Origin: CAVSUR01 sp052143655
GTDB taxonomy: Bacteria > Actinomycetota > Actinomycetes > Streptosporangiales > Streptosporangiaceae
Assembly (NCBI GenBank): GCA_052143655.1
Contig: JBKQSL010000459.1
Location: 1 to 9,609, forward strand
Direction of reading: 5' to 3'
Length of the DNA: 9,609 nucleotides
Part shown: one piece after another, positions 7,921 through 9,609 of the stretch
Numbering within the stretch: the stretch's first letter is position 1
Layout of the letters: every line of letters starts with the position of its first letter
Program-made: the position numbers and the translations under genes
The notes under the pieces: model-generated
Told to the model about the DNA's origin: nothing
The model's input: only the letters and a program-made list of their open reading frames with translations
Databases searched by the model: none

Positions 7921-8994
7921 CCCCTGGCGGCCGGCCAGGATGTCCGCCAGGTCGTAGCTGACCACCTCTTCTAGCTGGGCAAACGTGCAGCTGTGCGGGT
8001 CCCGGTCCGGCCGCCAGCGGACGAACTGCGCGGTGTGCCGGAACCGGCTGCCTTCCATGTGCTCGTATCGGGCTTCTACCACCATTTCGGGCCGCAGTGG
8101 CACGAATGACAGGTCCTTGCCGCTGTTCCACCGGCTGCCCTCGGCCTCGCGCGGGCCGCGCACGCCCGGCTGCTGCCCGGCCCAGTTCCACGGGTGGCTG
8201 TCGAAGCTCGTGACCAGCGGCTGCAGCTCGGCGAACAGCTCGCGGCGCCGGGCGAGCGGGAACGCGCCGATCACGCCCACGCTGGCCAGCCTGCCGCTGC
8301 CGTCGTACAGGCCGAGCAGCAGCGAGCCGATCGCGTCCGGGCCGCTCTTGTGCAGCCGGTAGCCGCCGACGACGCAGTCGGCCGTGCGCTCGTGCTTGAT
8401 CTTGAACATGACGCGCTTGTCCTGCTCGTAGCCGCCGTCGAGCGGCTTGGCCACGACTCCGTCCAGGCCCGCGCCCTCGAACTGGCGGAACCACCGGCGG
8501 GCGAGCTCGGGATCCCGGGTGGCCGGCGTGATGTGCACCGGCGGCGCCGCGGCGGCCAGTGCCCGCTCCAGGCTTGCGCGGCGCTGCTCGAACGGCACCT
8601 GGGTGTAGTCGTCGTCACCGAGCGCGAGCAGGTCGAAGGCGATGAACGAGGCCGGCGTCTGCTCGGCCAGCAGCCGGACCCGGCTGTCAGCCGGGTGGAC
8701 GCGCTGCAGCAGCGCGTCGAAGTCCAGCCGCCGGCCCGCGCTGTCCGGGATCACGATCTCGCCGTCGATCACGCAGCGCTCGGGCAGGTTCGCCAGCAGG
8801 GCTGCGGCCAGCTCGGGGAAATAGCGCGTCATGGGCCGCTCGTTGCGGCTGCCGATCTCTACCTCGGGACCGTCGCGGAACACCACTGACCGGAACCCGT
8901 CCCACTTCGGCTCGTAGCTCAGCGGGCCGACGGGGATGTCCTTGACCGCCTTGGCCAGCATGGGCGCCACGGGCGGCAGCACCGGAAGATCCAT
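7912..8994 (-). CDS. ligC: ATP-dependent DNA ligase, LigC type
   Basis: Seals nicks in duplex DNA using ATP; in mycobacteria LigC is a back-up ligase linked to repair and end joining. The 360-residue product is a minimal nucleotidyltransferase plus OB-fold ligase. Motif I EPKWDGFR (28-35) has the adenylated Lys30. Next come SRNERPMTRYFPEL (49-62), motif III VIDGEIV (75-81), IAFDLL (118-123), motif IV DGVVAKPL (178-185), and motif V MFKIKHERTAD (196-206) with Lys198 and Lys200. The OB fold ends in RWRPDRD, the usual C-terminal motif VI region. No nuclease or polymerase domain is fused, which separates it from LigD, and the size matches mycobacterial LigC. The start is ATG 8994 with a G-rich stretch upstream. 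No Prim-Pol or Ku gene is in the window. Confidence 0.94.
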   Translation of the reverse strand: MDLPVLPPVAPMLAKAVKDIPVGPLSYEPKWDGFRSVVFRDGPEVEIGSRNERPMTRYFPELAAALLANLPERCVIDGEIVIPDSAGRRLDFDALLQRVHPADSRVRLLAEQTPASFIAFDLLALGDDDYTQVPFEQRRASLERALAAAAPPVHITPATRDPELARRWFRQFEGAGLDGVVAKPLDGGYEQDKRVMFKIKHERTADCVVGGYRLHKSGPDAIGSLLLGLYDGSGRLASVGVIGAFPLARRRELFAELQPLVTSFDSHPWNWAGQQPGVRGPREAEGSRWNSGKDLSFVPLRPEMVVEARYEHMEGSRFRHTAQFVRWRPDRDPHSCTFAQLEEVVSYDLADILAGRQGAG

Positions 8995-9209
8995 GCCCCC
9001 ATCATGGCCGACCTGGCGCCCGGCGGCGTGCCAGTCCCGGGTGCGCTGGCCAGGTAGTTATCTATGCAGGTCAGGAGCGCGTCTTGGGATGACGCTGGCC
9101 TACTCATGGGCGTAACTGACGGCAATCAGAAGGTCCTGAGAAGTAGCCGGGGCAGCCTCACAGATGTGGTCGCGAAGCGGTCGCGGCCCGTCAACGGAGG
9201 AGGCAACTG
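8995..9209. other. Divergent intergenic region between ligC and the small membrane protein gene
   Basis: These 215 bases must hold both promoters. The stretch around 9056-9066 (TAGTTATCTAT) is its only A+T-rich patch and could serve the ligase on the minus strand. GGTCGCG occurs twice (9168-9174 and 9179-9185), 11 bases apart, shortly upstream of the plus-strand gene. I see no RNA gene or conserved coding frame. Confidence 0.5.
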
Positions 9210-9518
9210 ATGAGCTGGGCCTGGCTGAATCTCCCCCCTGCGGGCGTGATATTCCTGGCGATCGTCGGGGTCCCGCTGTGGATGGCGATCCAGCACCCGG
9301 ACAATCGTCCCAGCTTCGACACCGTCCCGGCCGGCACCCTCGGCACTGCGTTCGAGGCCGGCGCGCCGGACGAGGCGCGGACTTCGGCGGACCGGTGGAA
9401 CCGGGAGCCGGAGCGCGTCCGGCCGGTGGCCGACCGCCCGCTGCGCGCCGCCCGCCAGCCGCACGCAGCACGGCGCGAGCGGATCCCCGCCCGGAACCCG
9501 AGCGGCGCCGAGGGCTGA
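9210..9518 (+). CDS. Small single-pass membrane protein of unknown function
   Basis: A 102-residue product I do not recognise. Residues about 8-28 (LPPAGVIFLAIVGVPLWMAIQ) form one hydrophobic segment right at the N-terminus, suitable as a signal anchor. The remaining 70 residues are polar, rich in Arg, Ala, Pro and Glu, and probably disordered, with basic runs near the C-terminus. The start is convincing: GGAGGAGG (9196-9203) lies six bases before the ATG. The gene ends just before a strong hairpin, so it looks like a complete single-gene unit. It is divergent from ligC, which gives no clue to function. The coding frame has the GC-rich third positions of its neighbours. Confidence 0.75.
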   Translation: MSWAWLNLPPAGVIFLAIVGVPLWMAIQHPDNRPSFDTVPAGTLGTAFEAGAPDEARTSADRWNREPERVRPVADRPLRAARQPHAARRERIPARNPSGAEG

Positions 9519-9522
9519 GCCA

Positions 9523-9569
9523 GCCGACGCGGTCCCGGGCCAGGCCCCCGAGCCTGGGACCGCGTCGGC
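9523..9569 (+). terminator. Strong hairpin terminator after the small membrane protein gene
   Basis: Positions 9523-9536 pair perfectly with 9556-9569. The stem extends inward through 9537-9540 with 9552-9555 (one G-T pair), giving about 18 bp around an 11-base loop. It starts five bases after the TGA at 9516-9518. There is no T-tract. Stem length and loop size closely resemble the hairpin at 4800-4850. Confidence 0.8.
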
Positions 9570-9609
9570 GACCAGCACCCGCGCGCCATGAGGCGGCGTC
9601 CTGAGCATG

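Noticed and set aside
9126..9608. 160-codon minus-strand frame at the right edge
   Set aside because: It runs through the strong terminator hairpin and opposite the small membrane protein gene, with no domain visible.

Overview
The window looks like chromosome of a high-GC actinobacterium. The bases are strongly G+C-rich, coding frames end almost every codon in G or C, GTG and TTG starts are common, gene ends carry long GC hairpins without a T-tract, and the gene content (LutABC, a mycobacterial LigC-type ligase, a secreted lipoprotein hydrolase) fits that group. I cannot name the genus.

Layout. Positions 1-1765 (minus strand) hold a Type II restriction-modification pair: an NgoMIV-family endonuclease (1004-1765), followed downstream by a C5-cytosine methyltransferase (1-911) that runs off the left edge. 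The endonuclease keeps the residues I recall as catalytic and base-reading in NgoMIV, so the predicted target is GCCGGC. Positions 1766-2161 are a divergent intergenic region with an 18-bp triplicate repeat next to the endonuclease start. A stand-alone receiver protein (2162-2533, plus) faces a secreted lipoprotein alpha/beta hydrolase (2562-3704, minus). A 232-bp divergent region with a perfect 16-bp palindrome separates the hydrolase from a class I SAM methyltransferase (3937-4803, plus).

Positions 4882-7762 (minus) are a lutA-lutB-lutC operon for oxidising L-lactate to pyruvate; both junctions are 4-base GTGA overlaps. Strong hairpins at 4800-4850 and 4858-4881 separate it from the convergent methyltransferase. 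Upstream of lutA on the same strand is a LigC-type ATP-dependent DNA ligase (7912-8994). A divergent small single-pass membrane protein gene (9210-9518, plus) follows, closed by a strong hairpin at 9523-9569.

How the genes work together: the restriction pair and the lut operon are clear functional units. The receiver, hydrolase, SAM methyltransferase, ligase and small membrane protein have no evident partner in the window. I found no CRISPR array, tRNA, rRNA, insertion sequence or convincing new multi-gene system. The points most worth a second look are the tandem repeat translationally overlapping the endonuclease start and the palindromic operator-like site at 3855-3870.
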